A stretch of DNA of 13,705 bases, taken from the NCBI RefSeq assembly GCF_946885885.1, contig NZ_CAMPHN010000115.1, positions 1 to 13,705 of the forward strand. The letters run 5' to 3'. The position numbers and the translations under genes were made by a program. Positions 1 through 7,195 of this stretch are shown here, in pieces. Numbering within the stretch: position 1 is the stretch's first letter; the number at the start of each line of letters is the position of its first letter. This DNA is from an uncultured Pseudomonas sp. (GTDB taxonomy: Bacteria; Pseudomonadota; Gammaproteobacteria; Pseudomonadales; Pseudomonadaceae). Below the pieces are notes generated by a model. The model was not told the origin of the DNA, did not search any database, and worked only from the letters and a program-made list of their open reading frames with translations.

Positions 1-188
1 CGGTTGGCAACGCTGTCTTCTTTAGCCAGAGTGATCAGCGGCTCGGCAACGCGACGCAGCTCTTTGGCTTTCGGCAGAGTAGTTTTGATCAGCTCATGCT
101 CGAACAGCGATACCGCCATGTTCTGGAACATGGCCTTGCGGTGTGCGCTGGTGCGGCTGAGGTGACGGCCACTTTTACGATGACGCAT
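1..188 (-). CDS. rplQ: 50S ribosomal protein L17 (5' part, cut by window edge)
   Basis: L17 is a large-subunit protein located near the exit of the peptide tunnel. The visible 62 residues begin [19 protein letters not shown] and continue through [18 protein letters not shown], the highly conserved amino-terminal half of bacterial L17. The carboxy-terminal half lies beyond position 1. The ATG at 186-188 is preceded by an AAGGA-type ribosome binding site. The gene follows rpoA after 42 nt, its usual place as last gene of the alpha operon. Identity is clear from sequence and context; the length cannot be judged because the gene is truncated by the window, not by mutation. Confidence 0.97.
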
Positions 189-230
189 GGTTCAATTCCT
201 TACCAAACTCACGTTCGGTGATGATGACGA

Positions 231-1232
231 TCAGGCAGTCGCCTTGTCGTCTTTCTTCAGACTTGCCGGCGGCCAGTTGTCGAGGCGCATACCGAGGGAC
301 AGACCGCGAGAAGCCAGAACATCCTTGATTTCGGTCAGGGATTTCTTGCCCAGGTTCGGCGTTTTCAACAGTTCTACTTCGGTGCGCTGAATCAGATCGC
401 CGATGTAGTAAATGTTCTCTGCCTTGAGGCAGTTGGCCGAACGCACGGTCAGCTCCAGGTCGTCGACCGGACGCAGCAGGATCGGATCGATCTCGTCTTC
501 CTGCTCGACTACCACGGGTTCACTGTCGCCTTTGAGGTCGACGAACGCAGCCAACTGCTGTTGCAGAATGGTTGCGGCACGACGGATAGCCTCTTCCGGG
601 TCCAGAGTACCGTTGGTTTCCAGGTCGATAACCAGCTTGTCCAGGTTGGTGCGCTGCTCGACGCGAGCGTTTTCAACCACATAAGACACGCGACGCACCG
701 GGCTGAACGAGGAGTCGAGCTGCAAGCGACCAATGCTGCGGCTTTCATCTTCATCGCTCTGACGGGAGTCAGCTGGCTCATAGCCGCGACCACGAGCTAC
801 GGTGAGCTTCATGTTCAGCGCGCCATTGGCGGCCAGGTTCGCGATCACGTGGTCGCCGTTAACGATTTCAACATCGTGATCCAGCTGAATATCGGCAGCG
901 GTAACTACACCCGAGCCCTTCTTCACCAGGTTCAGCGTCACTTCGTCGCGACCGTGCAGTTTAATAGCCAGGCCTTTCAGGTTGAGCAGGATTTCAATGA
1001 CGTCTTCCTGAACACCTTCGATGGCGCTGTACTCGTGGAGTACACCGTCAATCTCGGCCTCGACTACTGCACAGCCAGGCATGGAGGACAACAGGATGCG
1101 GCGCAGCGCGTTGCCCAGGGTATGGCCAAAGCCACGCTCGAGAGGCTCGAGGGTGATCTTGGCGCGGGTCGAACTGACCACCTGCACATCAATGTGGCGG
1201 GGGGTCAGGAACTCATTTACCGAAATCTGCAT
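231..1232 (-). CDS. rpoA: DNA-directed RNA polymerase subunit alpha
   Basis: The alpha subunit dimerises to start RNA polymerase assembly and contacts activators and UP elements. At 333 aa it has the normal length. Residues 1 to about 235 form the N-terminal domain, including [12 protein letters not shown] at 39-50 with Arg45, a residue needed for binding the beta subunit. A flexible acidic linker follows (roughly 235-250). The C-terminal domain carries [14 protein letters not shown], whose Arg (about residue 264) matches the DNA-contacting R265 of E. coli, and then the helix-hairpin-helix region around [20 protein letters not shown]. The tail after NWPPAS is lysine- and aspartate-rich and about five residues longer than in E. 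coli. The gene lies 22 nt after rpsD, so polymerase and ribosome synthesis are coupled in one transcript. Confidence 0.99.
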   Translation of the reverse strand: MQISVNEFLTPRHIDVQVVSSTRAKITLEPLERGFGHTLGNALRRILLSSMPGCAVVEAEIDGVLHEYSAIEGVQEDVIEILLNLKGLAIKLHGRDEVTLNLVKKGSGVVTAADIQLDHDVEIVNGDHVIANLAANGALNMKLTVARGRGYEPADSRQSDEDESRSIGRLQLDSSFSPVRRVSYVVENARVEQRTNLDKLVIDLETNGTLDPEEAIRRAATILQQQLAAFVDLKGDSEPVVVEQEDEIDPILLRPVDDLELTVRSANCLKAENIYYIGDLIQRTEVELLKTPNLGKKSLTEIKDVLASRGLSLGMRLDNWPPASLKKDDKATA

Positions 1233-1254
1233 GGATGCACCTATTTTCTAGCCC

Positions 1255-1875
1255 TTACTTGGAGTAGAGCTCGACAATCAGGCTTTCGTTGATGTCGGCG
1301 GAGAGATCACTGCGAACCGGTACGGCTTTGAACACGCCGGACTTCTTCTCAGTGTCTACATCTACCCATTCAACGCGGCCACGCTGGGCACACAGCTCAA
1401 GAGCTTGAACAATGCGCAGCTGATTCTTCGACTTCTCGCGTACTGCAACGACGTCGCCAGCTTTAACCTGGTAGGACGGCACGTTTACAGTCTTACCGTT
1501 AACGCTGATCGCTTTGTGCGAAACCAGCTGACGGGATTCGGCGCGGGTAGCACCGTAGCCCATGCGATAAACCACGTTATCCAGACGGCATTCGAGCAGT
1601 TGCAGCAAGTTCTCACCAGTAGCGCCTTTCTTACCAGCCGCTTCTTTGTAATAACCGCTGAATTGACGCTCGAGCACACCGTAGATACGACGAACTTTTT
1701 GCTTCTCACGCAGCTGGGTGCCGTAGTCGGACTGACGGCCACGGCGCTGGCCGTGAATACCTGGGGCTGCTTCGATGTTGCACTTCGATTCCAGGGCGCG
1801 AACGCCGCTTTTCAGGAAAAGATCTGTGCCTTCACGACGAGACAGTTTGCATTTGGGACCAATGTAACGAGCCAT
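1255..1875 (-). CDS. rpsD: 30S ribosomal protein S4
   Basis: S4 is a primary 16S rRNA-binding protein that nucleates the 5' domain of the small subunit. In E. coli it also represses its own (alpha) operon by binding the rpsM leader. The 206-aa product starts [20 protein letters not shown] and ends with the conserved [15 protein letters not shown]. The S4 RNA-binding fold lies at about residues 97-157 ([19 protein letters not shown], then [17 protein letters not shown]). Of the four cysteines that bind zinc in some bacterial S4 proteins only Cys9 and Cys32 remain, so this is probably a non-zinc form. It follows rpsK after 17 nt. A leader structure that S4 could bind is described under the rpsM leader. 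Confidence 0.99.
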   Translation of the reverse strand: MARYIGPKCKLSRREGTDLFLKSGVRALESKCNIEAAPGIHGQRRGRQSDYGTQLREKQKVRRIYGVLERQFSGYYKEAAGKKGATGENLLQLLECRLDNVVYRMGYGATRAESRQLVSHKAISVNGKTVNVPSYQVKAGDVVAVREKSKNQLRIVQALELCAQRGRVEWVDVDTEKKSGVFKAVPVRSDLSADINESLIVELYSK

Positions 1876-1892
1876 TTCTCACTGTCTCCTGA

Positions 1893-2282
1893 TTACACGC
1901 GACGCTTCTTCGAAGGACGGCACCCGTTATGCGGGATAGGCGTCACATCGGTGATGCTGGCGATCTTGTAACCGCAGCCGTTCAAAGCACGGACGGCGGA
2001 CTCACGACCCGGACCGGGACCCTTGACGTTCACGTCGAGGTTCTTCAGGCCGTATTCCAGCGCAGCTTGACCAGCACGTTCTGCAGCCACCTGGGCAGCG
2101 AACGGGGTGCTTTTACGCGAGCCGCGGAAACCCGAACCACCCGAAGTAGCCCAGGACAGAGCGTTGCCCTGACGGTCAGTAATGGTCACGATGGTGTTAT
2201 TGAAAGAGGCGTGGATGTGGGCGATGCCATCAACCACCGTCTTTTTGACTTTCTTACGAGTACGAGCAGCAGGTTTTGCCAT
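1893..2282 (-). CDS. rpsK: 30S ribosomal protein S11
   Basis: S11 sits on the platform of the small subunit, where it helps shape the mRNA exit region. The 129-aa protein has the usual length. Conserved segments include [18 protein letters not shown] near residues 19-36, the glycine-rich [18 protein letters not shown] and [16 protein letters not shown], and the basic end [13 protein letters not shown]. The ATG at 2280-2282 begins [16 protein letters not shown]. It lies 30 nt after rpsM and 17 nt before rpsD in the standard alpha-operon order. Nothing unusual was seen. Confidence 0.99.
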   Translation of the reverse strand: MAKPAARTRKKVKKTVVDGIAHIHASFNNTIVTITDRQGNALSWATSGGSGFRGSRKSTPFAAQVAAERAGQAALEYGLKNLDVNVKGPGPGRESAVRALNGCGYKIASITDVTPIPHNGCRPSKKRRV

Positions 2283-2312
2283 GACTAGATTCCTGTCGAT
2301 GCGCGAATGCGA

Positions 2313-2669
2313 TTACTTGCGGATCGGCTTACGCGGGCCCTTACGGGTACGCGCGTTGGTCTTGGTACGCTGACCGCGAACCGGCAGACCACGACGATGA
2401 CGCAGGCCGCGGTAGCAACCCAGGTCCATCAAGCGCTTGATTTTCATGTTCACTTCACGACGCAGATCGCCTTCGGTATTCACCTTGGCAACTTCGCCAC
2501 GCAGCTGCTCGATCTGCTCATCAGAGAGATCTTTGATTTTTGCGGCCGGATTAACACCGGTAGCAGCACAGATTTTCTGTGCGGTGGTGCGACCAACACC
2601 GAAGATGTAGGTCAGCGAGATAACAGTGTGCTTGTTATCCGGAATGTTAACGCCTGCAATACGGGCCAT
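2313..2669 (-). CDS. rpsM: 30S ribosomal protein S13
   Basis: S13 lies in the head of the small subunit, touches the P-site tRNA through its basic tail and forms bridges with L5. The 118-aa product starts [20 protein letters not shown], has the helix-two-turn-helix segment [17 protein letters not shown] near residues 23-39, and ends in the very basic [18 protein letters not shown]. It is the first gene of the alpha operon and is preceded by its own candidate promoter at 2729-2757. The ribosome binding site GGAG at 2679-2682 lies 9 nt before the ATG and can pair with an upstream loop, so translation may be autoregulated as it is by S4 in E. coli. Confidence 0.99.
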   Translation of the reverse strand: MARIAGVNIPDNKHTVISLTYIFGVGRTTAQKICAATGVNPAAKIKDLSDEQIEQLRGEVAKVNTEGDLRREVNMKIKRLMDLGCYRGLRHRRGLPVRGQRTKTNARTRKGPRKPIRK

Positions 2670-2725
2670 TCAGTGGAACTCCAATTGACAGCTACCTACG
2701 CCCCGGAAGCCAAGAAATAGGGCGC
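2670..2725 (-). promoter_or_regulatory. candidate alpha-operon leader with possible pseudoknot
   Basis: The mRNA leader between the candidate rpsM promoter and the rpsM ATG can form a stem of five GC pairs plus a GU pair between 2720-2725 and 2698-2703, closing a 16-nt loop (2704-2719). Within that loop UUCCG (2704-2708) can pair with UGGAG (2679-2683), which is the rpsM ribosome binding site; two of the five pairs are GU. That gives an H-type pseudoknot. In E. coli a pseudoknot in this same position is the known target of S4 repression. The pairing here was found by eye and the link to S4 is inference. Confidence 0.4.
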
Positions 2726-2728
2726 GAG

Positions 2729-2757
2729 ATATTAACGCTGTAGAAACAAATAATCAA
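2729..2757 (-). promoter_or_regulatory. candidate sigma70 promoter of rpsM (alpha operon)
   Basis: On the minus strand TTGATT (2752-2757) is followed after exactly 17 nt by TAATAT (2729-2734), a near-consensus sigma70 pair. The next nine bases are CTCGCGCCC, a GC-rich discriminator of the sort linked to stringent control. Transcription would begin near 2720-2723 and give a leader of about 50 nt. An alpha-operon promoter in this gap is known in E. coli. The -35 box begins directly at the foot of the upstream hairpin. Confidence 0.7.
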
Positions 2758-2781
2758 CCCGGCAGCGCACTAGCTGCCGGG
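2744..2781 (-). terminator. terminator-like hairpin after rpmJ
   Basis: A perfect 9-bp GC-rich stem pairs 2758-2766 with 2773-2781 around a 6-nt loop. On the minus strand it is followed by TTGATTATTTGTTT, an interrupted T-rich run. It lies 21 nt after the rpmJ stop codon, so it could end part of the spc transcripts. The T run is imperfect, so partial read-through into rpsM is likely. The run doubles as the -35 box of the rpsM promoter. Confidence 0.6.
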
Positions 2782-2802
2782 CTTATAACGCTTCGATCAC
2801 AC

Positions 2803-2919
2803 TCAGCCTTGGCGCTGTTTGTGACGCGGCTCTGCGCTGCAGATCACTCGCACGACACCTTCGCGGCGAATAATTTTGCAGTTACGGCACAGCTTTTTCA
2901 CCGATGCACGAACTTTCAT
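2803..2919 (-). CDS. rpmJ: 50S ribosomal protein L36
   Basis: L36 is the smallest large-subunit protein and stabilises 23S rRNA near the peptidyl-transferase side. The 38-residue product begins [20 protein letters not shown] and ends [11 protein letters not shown]. Cys11, Cys14, Cys27 and His33 form the zinc ribbon, so this is the zinc-binding form; many bacteria carry a second, zinc-free copy elsewhere that is used in zinc starvation. The ATG at 2917-2919 follows a GAGGAG ribosome binding site in the 28-nt gap after secY. It is the last gene of the spc block and is followed by a terminator-like hairpin, as expected for its place before rpsM. Confidence 0.98.
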
Positions 2920-2947
2920 CACCAACTCCTCGAACCTTATGGACACT

Positions 2948-4276
2948 TCAGCGGAGCATGCCGCTGCCGTAGCCCTTCAGGTTGGCTTTCTTCATCAGGG
3001 ATTCGTACTGGTGCGAAACGAGGTGCGATTGTACTTGCGACATAAAGTCCATCACAACCACTACCACGATCAGCAACGAAGTCCCGCCGAGATAGAACGG
3101 TACGTTGGCAGCCACCACCAGGAACTGGGGCAACAAGCATACGGCCGTCATGTACAAGGCACCGAACATGGTCAAGCGAGTCAGTACGCCATCGATATAG
3201 CGCGCCGATTGCTCACCCGGACGGATACCCGGAATAAAGGCACCGGACTTTTTCAGGTTTTCCGCTACGTCTTTCGGGTTGAACATCAAAGCTGTATAGA
3301 AGAAGCAGAAGAAAACGATCCCCGCACTAAACAGCAAAATATTCAACGGCTGACCAGGAGCGATTGCCTGCGAAATATCCTGCAACCAGCCCAGACCTTC
3401 GGACTGACCAAACCAGGAACCCAGCGAAGCCGGGAATAACAGAAGGCTGCTGGCGAAAATAGCCGGGATAACCCCCGCCATGTTCACCTTCAACGGCAAG
3501 TGGCTGGTCTGCGCAGCAAAAACCTTACGGCCCTGCTGACGCTTGGCGTAGTGCACCGCGATACGACGCTGACCACGCTCAATGAACACCACGAAACCGA
3601 TAATCGCTACTGCCAGCAAACCGATGGCGATCAGCGCGAAGATATTGATATCGCCCTGACGAGCAGACTCGAAAGACTGCCCGATCGCCGACGGCAGACC
3701 GGCTACGATGCCCGCAAAAATCAGCATCGAAATACCGTTGCCAACACCGCGCTCGGTGATCTGCTCACCCAACCACATCATGAACATCGCGCCCGCCACA
3801 AAAGTGGTGACCGCAACGAAGTGGAAGCCGAAATCGACCGAGAACGCTACGCCCTGACTTGCCAAACCAACGGACATGCCGATGGCCTGAACGAATGCCA
3901 GCACGAGGGTGCCGTAGCGGGTGTATTGGCTGATCTTACGACGACCAGCCTCACCTTCCTTCTTCAACTGCTCCAGCTGCGGGCTGACAGCGGTCATGAG
4001 CTGCATGATGATCGACGCCGAAATGTACGGCATGATCCCCAAGGCAAAAATACTCATCCGCTCCAGCGCGCCGCCGGAAAACATGTTGAACAAGCTAAGT
4101 ATGGTCCCCTCATTCTGCCGAAACAGGTCCGCCAACCGGTCCGGGTTTATGCCTGGAACTGGGATGTGTGCGCCAATGCGATAGACGACGATCGCCATGA
4201 GCAGAAAGCGCAGACGAGCCCAGAGCTCGGATAACCCGCCATTGCTGAGCGCTGAGAGAGCACCTTGCTTAGCCAT
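2948..4276 (-). CDS. secY: protein translocase channel subunit SecY
   Basis: SecY forms, with SecE and SecG, the inner-membrane channel through which unfolded proteins are exported or inserted. The 442-aa product has ten membrane segments, roughly at 23-41, 75-95, 121-139, 151-171, 183-200, 214-232, 266-286, 312-332, 367-387 and 396-413. The plug region is at about 60-74. The conserved cytosolic loop [15 protein letters not shown] at about 348-362 contains Arg352, matching E. coli R357, which is important for SecA action. The ATG directly abuts the stop of rplO (TAA ATG) and its GAGGA ribosome binding site lies in the last codons of rplO, so the two genes are probably translationally coupled. 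Placement between rplO and rpmJ is standard. Confidence 0.99.
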
Positions 4277-4711
4277 TTATTCCTCGAACTTACCGCCAGC
4301 TGCTTCGATAGCCGCGCGCGCACCCTTGGTGGCGGCGATACCTTTAAGGGTGACCGCCTGAGTAACCTCGCCGGACAGCATGACTTTTACACGCTGGACG
4401 TTTTGGTTGATCAGGTTGGCATCCTTCAGCGACTGCAGAGTAACGATGCCGCCTTCGATCTTGTTCAGCTCGGAGGTACGCACTTCAGCGCGATCCATAG
4501 CCTTCAAGGAGACGAAGCCGAATTTGGGCAGACGACGGTGCAGAGGCTGCTGGCCGCCTTCGAAACCCGGAGCGATGGTGCCACCGGAGCGCGAGGTCTG
4601 ACCTTTGTGGCCGCGGCCACCAGTCTTACCCAAACCGCTACCGATACCACGGCCCGGACGGTGCTTCTCGCGACGGGAACCCGGCGCAGGACTCAAATCG
4701 TTCAGGTACAT
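4277..4711 (-). CDS. rplO: 50S ribosomal protein L15
   Basis: L15 is a late-assembling large-subunit protein whose long N-terminal extension threads through 23S rRNA. The 144-aa product has the glycine- and arginine-rich extension ([19 protein letters not shown], then [13 protein letters not shown]) in its first 45 residues. A globular C-terminal part follows and ends in [20 protein letters not shown]. Both features are typical of bacterial L15. It begins 3 nt after rpmD and touches secY without any gap. Nothing is missing or altered compared with the family. Confidence 0.99.
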   Translation of the reverse strand: MYLNDLSPAPGSRREKHRPGRGIGSGLGKTGGRGHKGQTSRSGGTIAPGFEGGQQPLHRRLPKFGFVSLKAMDRAEVRTSELNKIEGGIVTLQSLKDANLINQNVQRVKVMLSGEVTQAVTLKGIAATKGARAAIEAAGGKFEE

Positions 4712-4714
4712 GTC

Positions 4715-4894
4715 TTAACCCTCCACACGGAGAAGGTAGTAAGCCTTGTTGATCATGCCGCGATTTTCCGGGGTATCCAGAACTTCGACAGTGTGATTGA
4801 TACGACGCAGGCCGAGACCTTTGACGCAGGCTTTGTGATTGGCCAGGCGGCCGTTCACGCTTTTGATCAGCGTGACTTTGACGGTATTAGCCAT
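4715..4894 (-). CDS. rpmD: 50S ribosomal protein L30
   Basis: L30 is a small large-subunit protein that binds 23S rRNA next to 5S rRNA. The reading frame encodes 59 residues: it starts [19 protein letters not shown], contains [16 protein letters not shown] and ends [14 protein letters not shown]. The GLGLRR and RGM(I) segments are the L30 hallmarks. It is one residue longer at the start than the 58-aa version I remember from P. aeruginosa (MANTVK instead of MATVK). The ATG at 4892-4894 lies 2 nt after the rpsE stop, and its GAGGAG ribosome binding site is inside the last codons of rpsE, suggesting coupled translation. Confidence 0.98.
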   Translation of the reverse strand: MANTVKVTLIKSVNGRLANHKACVKGLGLRRINHTVEVLDTPENRGMINKAYYLLRVEG

Positions 4895-4896
4895 GG

Positions 4897-5397
4897 TTAG
4901 AGAATCTCCTCGACGCTCTTGCCACGCTTAGCCGCAACCGAATCCGGAGACTGCATAGCCTTCAGACCTTTGAAAGTGGCATGCACCACGTTCACAGGGT
5001 TGGTCGAGCCGTAGCACTTGGCCAGAACGTTCTGCACACCAGCCACTTCCAACACGGCACGCATGGCGCCGCCGGCGATGATACCGGTACCTTCGGAAGC
5101 CGGCTGCATGTATACCTTGGAGGCGCCATGGGCAGACTTCATCGCGTATTGCAGAGTGGTGCCGTTCAGATCCACCTGGATCATATTGCGACGCGCAGCT
5201 TCCATCGCTTTCTGGATGGCAGCAGGCACTTCACGAGACTTGCCGCGGCCGAAACCGACGCGACCCTTACCATCACCCACCACGGTCAAGGCGGTGAAAG
5301 TGAAGATACGGCCACCCTTTACGGTTTTGGCAACACGGTTAACCTGTACCAGCTTCTCGATATAGCCTTCGTCGCGCTTTTGGTCGTTATTTGCCAT
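4897..5397 (-). CDS. rpsE: 30S ribosomal protein S5
   Basis: S5 lines the mRNA entry channel of the small subunit and affects decoding accuracy. The 166-aa product has the N-terminal double-stranded-RNA-binding-like domain (about 12-77), including [19 protein letters not shown] at 19-37. This is the loop where E. coli spectinomycin-resistance changes occur; the VNRV-KTVKGGR core looks wild type, with Ala23 in place of the E. coli serine. The C-terminal domain has [20 protein letters not shown] and ends [10 protein letters not shown]. It starts 3 nt after rplR and has a GGAG ribosome binding site inside the last rplR codons. Confidence 0.99.
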   Translation of the reverse strand: MANNDQKRDEGYIEKLVQVNRVAKTVKGGRIFTFTALTVVGDGKGRVGFGRGKSREVPAAIQKAMEAARRNMIQVDLNGTTLQYAMKSAHGASKVYMQPASEGTGIIAGGAMRAVLEVAGVQNVLAKCYGSTNPVNVVHATFKGLKAMQSPDSVAAKRGKSVEEIL

Positions 5398-5400
5398 AAC

Positions 5401-5751
5401 TTAGAACTCCAGCCCGCCTTCACGAGCAGCATCAGCCAGCGCCTTGACGCGGCCGTGGTACTTGAAGCCAGAACGGTCGAATGCAACCTGAGTCACACCA
5501 GCGGCTTTCGCGCGCTCGGCAACCAGCTCGCCAACTTTCTTGGCTGCGTCGACGTTGCCGGTGGCGCCGTCACGCAATGCTTTGTCCAAGGTCGAGGCGC
5601 TGGCCAGAACCTTGCTGCCGTCGGCCGAAATGACCTGGGCATAGATGTGCTGCGAAGAGCGATACACGCACAGACGCACGGCTTCGAGCTCGTGCATTTT
5701 CAGGCGTGCTTTGCGAGCGCGACGCAGTCGAGTAACTTTTTTGTCGGTCAT
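5401..5751 (-). CDS. rplR: 50S ribosomal protein L18
   Basis: L18 binds 5S rRNA and, with L5 and L25, docks it into the central protuberance of the large subunit. The 116-aa product begins with a short basic region ([18 protein letters not shown]). It continues with [23 protein letters not shown] strands (read here as [16 protein letters not shown]) and ends in the conserved [20 protein letters not shown] segment. Length and motifs are normal for bacterial L18. It sits between rplF (9-nt gap) and rpsE (3-nt gap) in the usual spc order. Confidence 0.99.
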   Translation of the reverse strand: MTDKKVTRLRRARKARLKMHELEAVRLCVYRSSQHIYAQVISADGSKVLASASTLDKALRDGATGNVDAAKKVGELVAERAKAAGVTQVAFDRSGFKYHGRVKALADAAREGGLEF

Positions 5752-5761
5752 TTGCTATGCC

Positions 5762-6295
5762 CTACTTCTTCTTGGCTTCTTTACGGCGGACGACTTCGTC
5801 AGCGTAACGAACACCTTTGCCCTTGTAAGGTTCAGGACGACGGAAGTCACGAATCTCCGCAGCGACCTGACCAACCAGTTGTTTGTCGACACCCTTGATC
5901 AGGATCTCGGTCTGGTTCGGGGTTTCGGCAACCACACCTTCCGGCAACTCATAGTCGATCGGATGGGAGAAGCCGAGAGCGAGGTTCAGCACCTGACCTT
6001 TGGCTTGAGCCTTGTAACCAACGCCAACCAGCTGCAGCTTACGCTCGAAGCCAGCGCTAACACCGATCACCATATTGTTGACCAGAGCGCGAGTGGTACC
6101 GGCCATTGCGCGAGTCTGCTGATCGCCATTGCGAGCAGCGAAACGCAGCTCACCGGCTTCCTGCAGGACTTCAACGGACGAGTGAACGTTCAGTTCGAGA
6201 GTGCCCTTGGCACCCTTCACCGAGAGTTGCTGACCGGCGAGTTTGACTTCAACGCCAGCAGGCAACACAACGGGGTTCTTAGCAACGCGAGACAT
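5762..6295 (-). CDS. rplF: 50S ribosomal protein L6
   Basis: L6 lies at the base of the L7/L12 stalk near the factor-binding site and the sarcin-ricin loop. The chosen product has 177 aa, starts [18 protein letters not shown] and ends in the lysine-rich RRKEAKKK. It has two repeated L6 domains (about 10-82 and 90-165); the second contains [14 protein letters not shown], the typical C-terminal signature. An in-frame ATG 16 codons upstream (6341-6343) would overlap rpsH and add an unrelated peptide. The start at 6293-6295 is preferred because it follows an AAGGGGGG-type ribosome binding site and gives the family length. Confidence 0.98.
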   Translation of the reverse strand: MSRVAKNPVVLPAGVEVKLAGQQLSVKGAKGTLELNVHSSVEVLQEAGELRFAARNGDQQTRAMAGTTRALVNNMVIGVSAGFERKLQLVGVGYKAQAKGQVLNLALGFSHPIDYELPEGVVAETPNQTEILIKGVDKQLVGQVAAEIRDFRRPEPYKGKGVRYADEVVRRKEAKKK

Positions 6296-6308
6296 GCTTA
6301 TCCCCCCC

Positions 6309-6701
6309 TTAGAACACTGTGCAAAGCACTTCGCCGCCGACACCGGCAGCGCGCGCAGCGCGGTCCGTCATCACACCCTTGTTGGTGGAGACGATGGATA
6401 CACCGAGACCGCCACGAACTTTCGGCAGATCATCGACGGACTTGTACTGGCGAAGGCCGGGACGGCTCACGCGCTTCACTTCTTCGATAACCGGACGGCC
6501 TTCGAAGTACTTCAGCTCGATGGACAGCTGCGGCTTTGCTTCGCCGCTGATCTGATAACCCGCAATATAACCTTCGTCTTTCAAAACTTTGGCTACAGCC
6601 ACCTTCAACGTGGAAGACGGCATGCTTACGACGGACTTTTCAGCCATCTGGGCATTACGGATACGAGTTAGCATGTCCGCTAACGGGTCCTGCATACTCA
6701 T
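6309..6701 (-). CDS. rpsH: 30S ribosomal protein S8
   Basis: S8 is a primary binder of the 16S central domain. In E. coli it also represses the spc operon by binding mRNA at the rplX/rplE junction. The 130-aa product starts [18 protein letters not shown] and ends with the S8 signature [17 protein letters not shown], then [11 protein letters not shown]. The first ATG (6699-6701) is chosen because AGGAG lies 10 nt upstream; a second ATG two codons in is too far from it. In this window rpsH starts a separate unit: tandem terminators, a candidate promoter and a structured leader lie between rpsN and rpsH. Confidence 0.99.
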   Translation of the reverse strand: MSMQDPLADMLTRIRNAQMAEKSVVSMPSSTLKVAVAKVLKDEGYIAGYQISGEAKPQLSIELKYFEGRPVIEEVKRVSRPGLRQYKSVDDLPKVRGGLGVSIVSTNKGVMTDRAARAAGVGGEVLCTVF

Positions 6702-6785
6702 GGGCTAGACGCTCCTGATACAAAAAGAATTAGCCTTGCGGCTAGAGTCACCGAACGCCGGGATTTAACCCAGGCTCAGGCGAGC
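6702..6785 (-). promoter_or_regulatory. structured rpsH leader (candidate autoregulatory RNA)
   Basis: The approximately 80-nt leader upstream of rpsH can form several local hairpins. One pairs GCC-U-GGG with CCCGGC around UUAAAU. Another is a 5-bp stem TAGCC/GGCTA (6740-6744 with 6731-6735) closed by a GCAA tetraloop and followed by ATTCTTTTTG. The 7-mer TCTAGCC of the second hairpin is repeated at 6703-6709, immediately before the start codon. The GGCTA arm could therefore pair either with its own hairpin or with the start region, a switch-like arrangement. Regulation by S8 or another factor is inference. Confidence 0.35.
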
Positions 6786-6790
6786 CGGAC

Positions 6791-6819
6791 ATTCTAGAGA
6801 CTGCTCAAAAATGAATCAA
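6791..6819 (-). promoter_or_regulatory. candidate sigma70 promoter of rpsH
   Basis: On the minus strand TTGATT (6814-6819) and TAGAAT (6791-6796) are separated by exactly 17 nt, and the discriminator is GC-rich (GTCCGGCTC). The -35 box is part of the 3' arm of the terminator stem just upstream, and the spacer holds that terminator's five Ts. Transcription would begin near 6783-6785. This is not a promoter position known from the E. coli spc operon. Confidence 0.6.
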
Positions 6820-6840
6820 GCCCCAAAGGGGCTTGATTCA
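6807..6840 (-). terminator. strong intrinsic terminator between rpsN and rpsH
   Basis: A perfect 13-bp stem pairs 6812-6824 with 6828-6840 around a 3-nt loop. On the minus strand it ends in GGGGCTTGATTCA followed at once by TTTTTGAG (T run 6807-6811). This is a textbook rho-independent terminator pointing in the direction of the operon, 36 nt after the rpsN stop and upstream of rpsH. It would reduce transcription from the S10/upstream spc genes into rpsH unless read-through or antitermination occurs. Confidence 0.8.
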
Positions 6841-6850
6841 CACAAAGACA

Positions 6851-6871
6851 AAGCCGGCACTAGGCCGGCTT
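6851..6871 (-). terminator. hairpin directly after rpsN, possibly a first or bidirectional terminator
   Basis: An 8-bp perfect stem pairs 6851-6858 with 6864-6871 around 5 nt, starting 5 nt after the rpsN stop codon. On the minus strand it is followed by TGTCTTTG, a weak T run; on the plus strand it is followed by TCGTTTTT, a better one. It could act as the first of two tandem terminators, protect the rpsN 3' end, or stop antisense transcripts. The role is uncertain. Confidence 0.5.
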
Positions 6872-6876
6872 CGTTT

Positions 6877-7182
6877 TTACCAGCTGGCTTTCACCAGGCC
6901 TGGTACATCACCACGCATTGCAGCTTCACGCAGCTTGATACGCGACAGACCGAACTTGCGATAAACGCCGTGCGGACGACCGGTAATGCGGCAACGGTTG
7001 CGCAGGCGCGAGGCGCTGGCATCGCGCGGCTGCTTCTGCAGTGCGATCTGGGCTTCCCAACGCGCTTCCGGACTGGCGTTCGGATTGGCGATGGTAGCTT
7101 TCAGCTCAGCGCGCTTCTTAGCGAACTTAGCTACCGTTTGCTGACGCTTCAGCTCACGGTTTCTCATGCTCATTTTGGCCAT
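6877..7182 (-). CDS. rpsN: 30S ribosomal protein S14 (long, zinc-free form)
   Basis: S14 is a small-subunit head protein near the decoding region. The 101-aa product starts [20 protein letters not shown] and contains [21 protein letters not shown], the conserved C-terminal signature, ending [13 protein letters not shown]. The CxxC pairs of short zinc-binding S14 are absent, so this is the long form as in E. coli. An in-frame start 22 codons upstream would overlap rplE; the ATG at 7180-7182 has GGAG just ahead and gives the family length. It begins 13 nt after rplE. Unlike in E. coli, tandem terminator hairpins follow it. Confidence 0.99.
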   Translation of the reverse strand: MAKMSMRNRELKRQQTVAKFAKKRAELKATIANPNASPEARWEAQIALQKQPRDASASRLRNRCRITGRPHGVYRKFGLSRIKLREAAMRGDVPGLVKASW

Positions 7183-7195
7183 GTTCCTACTCCAA

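Noticed and set aside
3500..4234. Plus-strand reading frame of 244 codons opposite secY
   Set aside because: Antisense to a complete secY; the histidine- and arginine-rich composition is what reverse-reading a hydrophobic gene gives.
4981..5898. Long plus-strand reading frame of 305 codons opposite rpsE and rplR
   Set aside because: It is antisense to two certain genes, and its translation has no recognisable domain. Long antisense frames are expected opposite GC-rich, codon-biased genes.
6296..6343. Upstream in-frame start for rplF adding 16 residues
   Set aside because: The extension overlaps the rpsH coding end, is unlike L6 proteins, and the inner ATG has a strong ribosome binding site.
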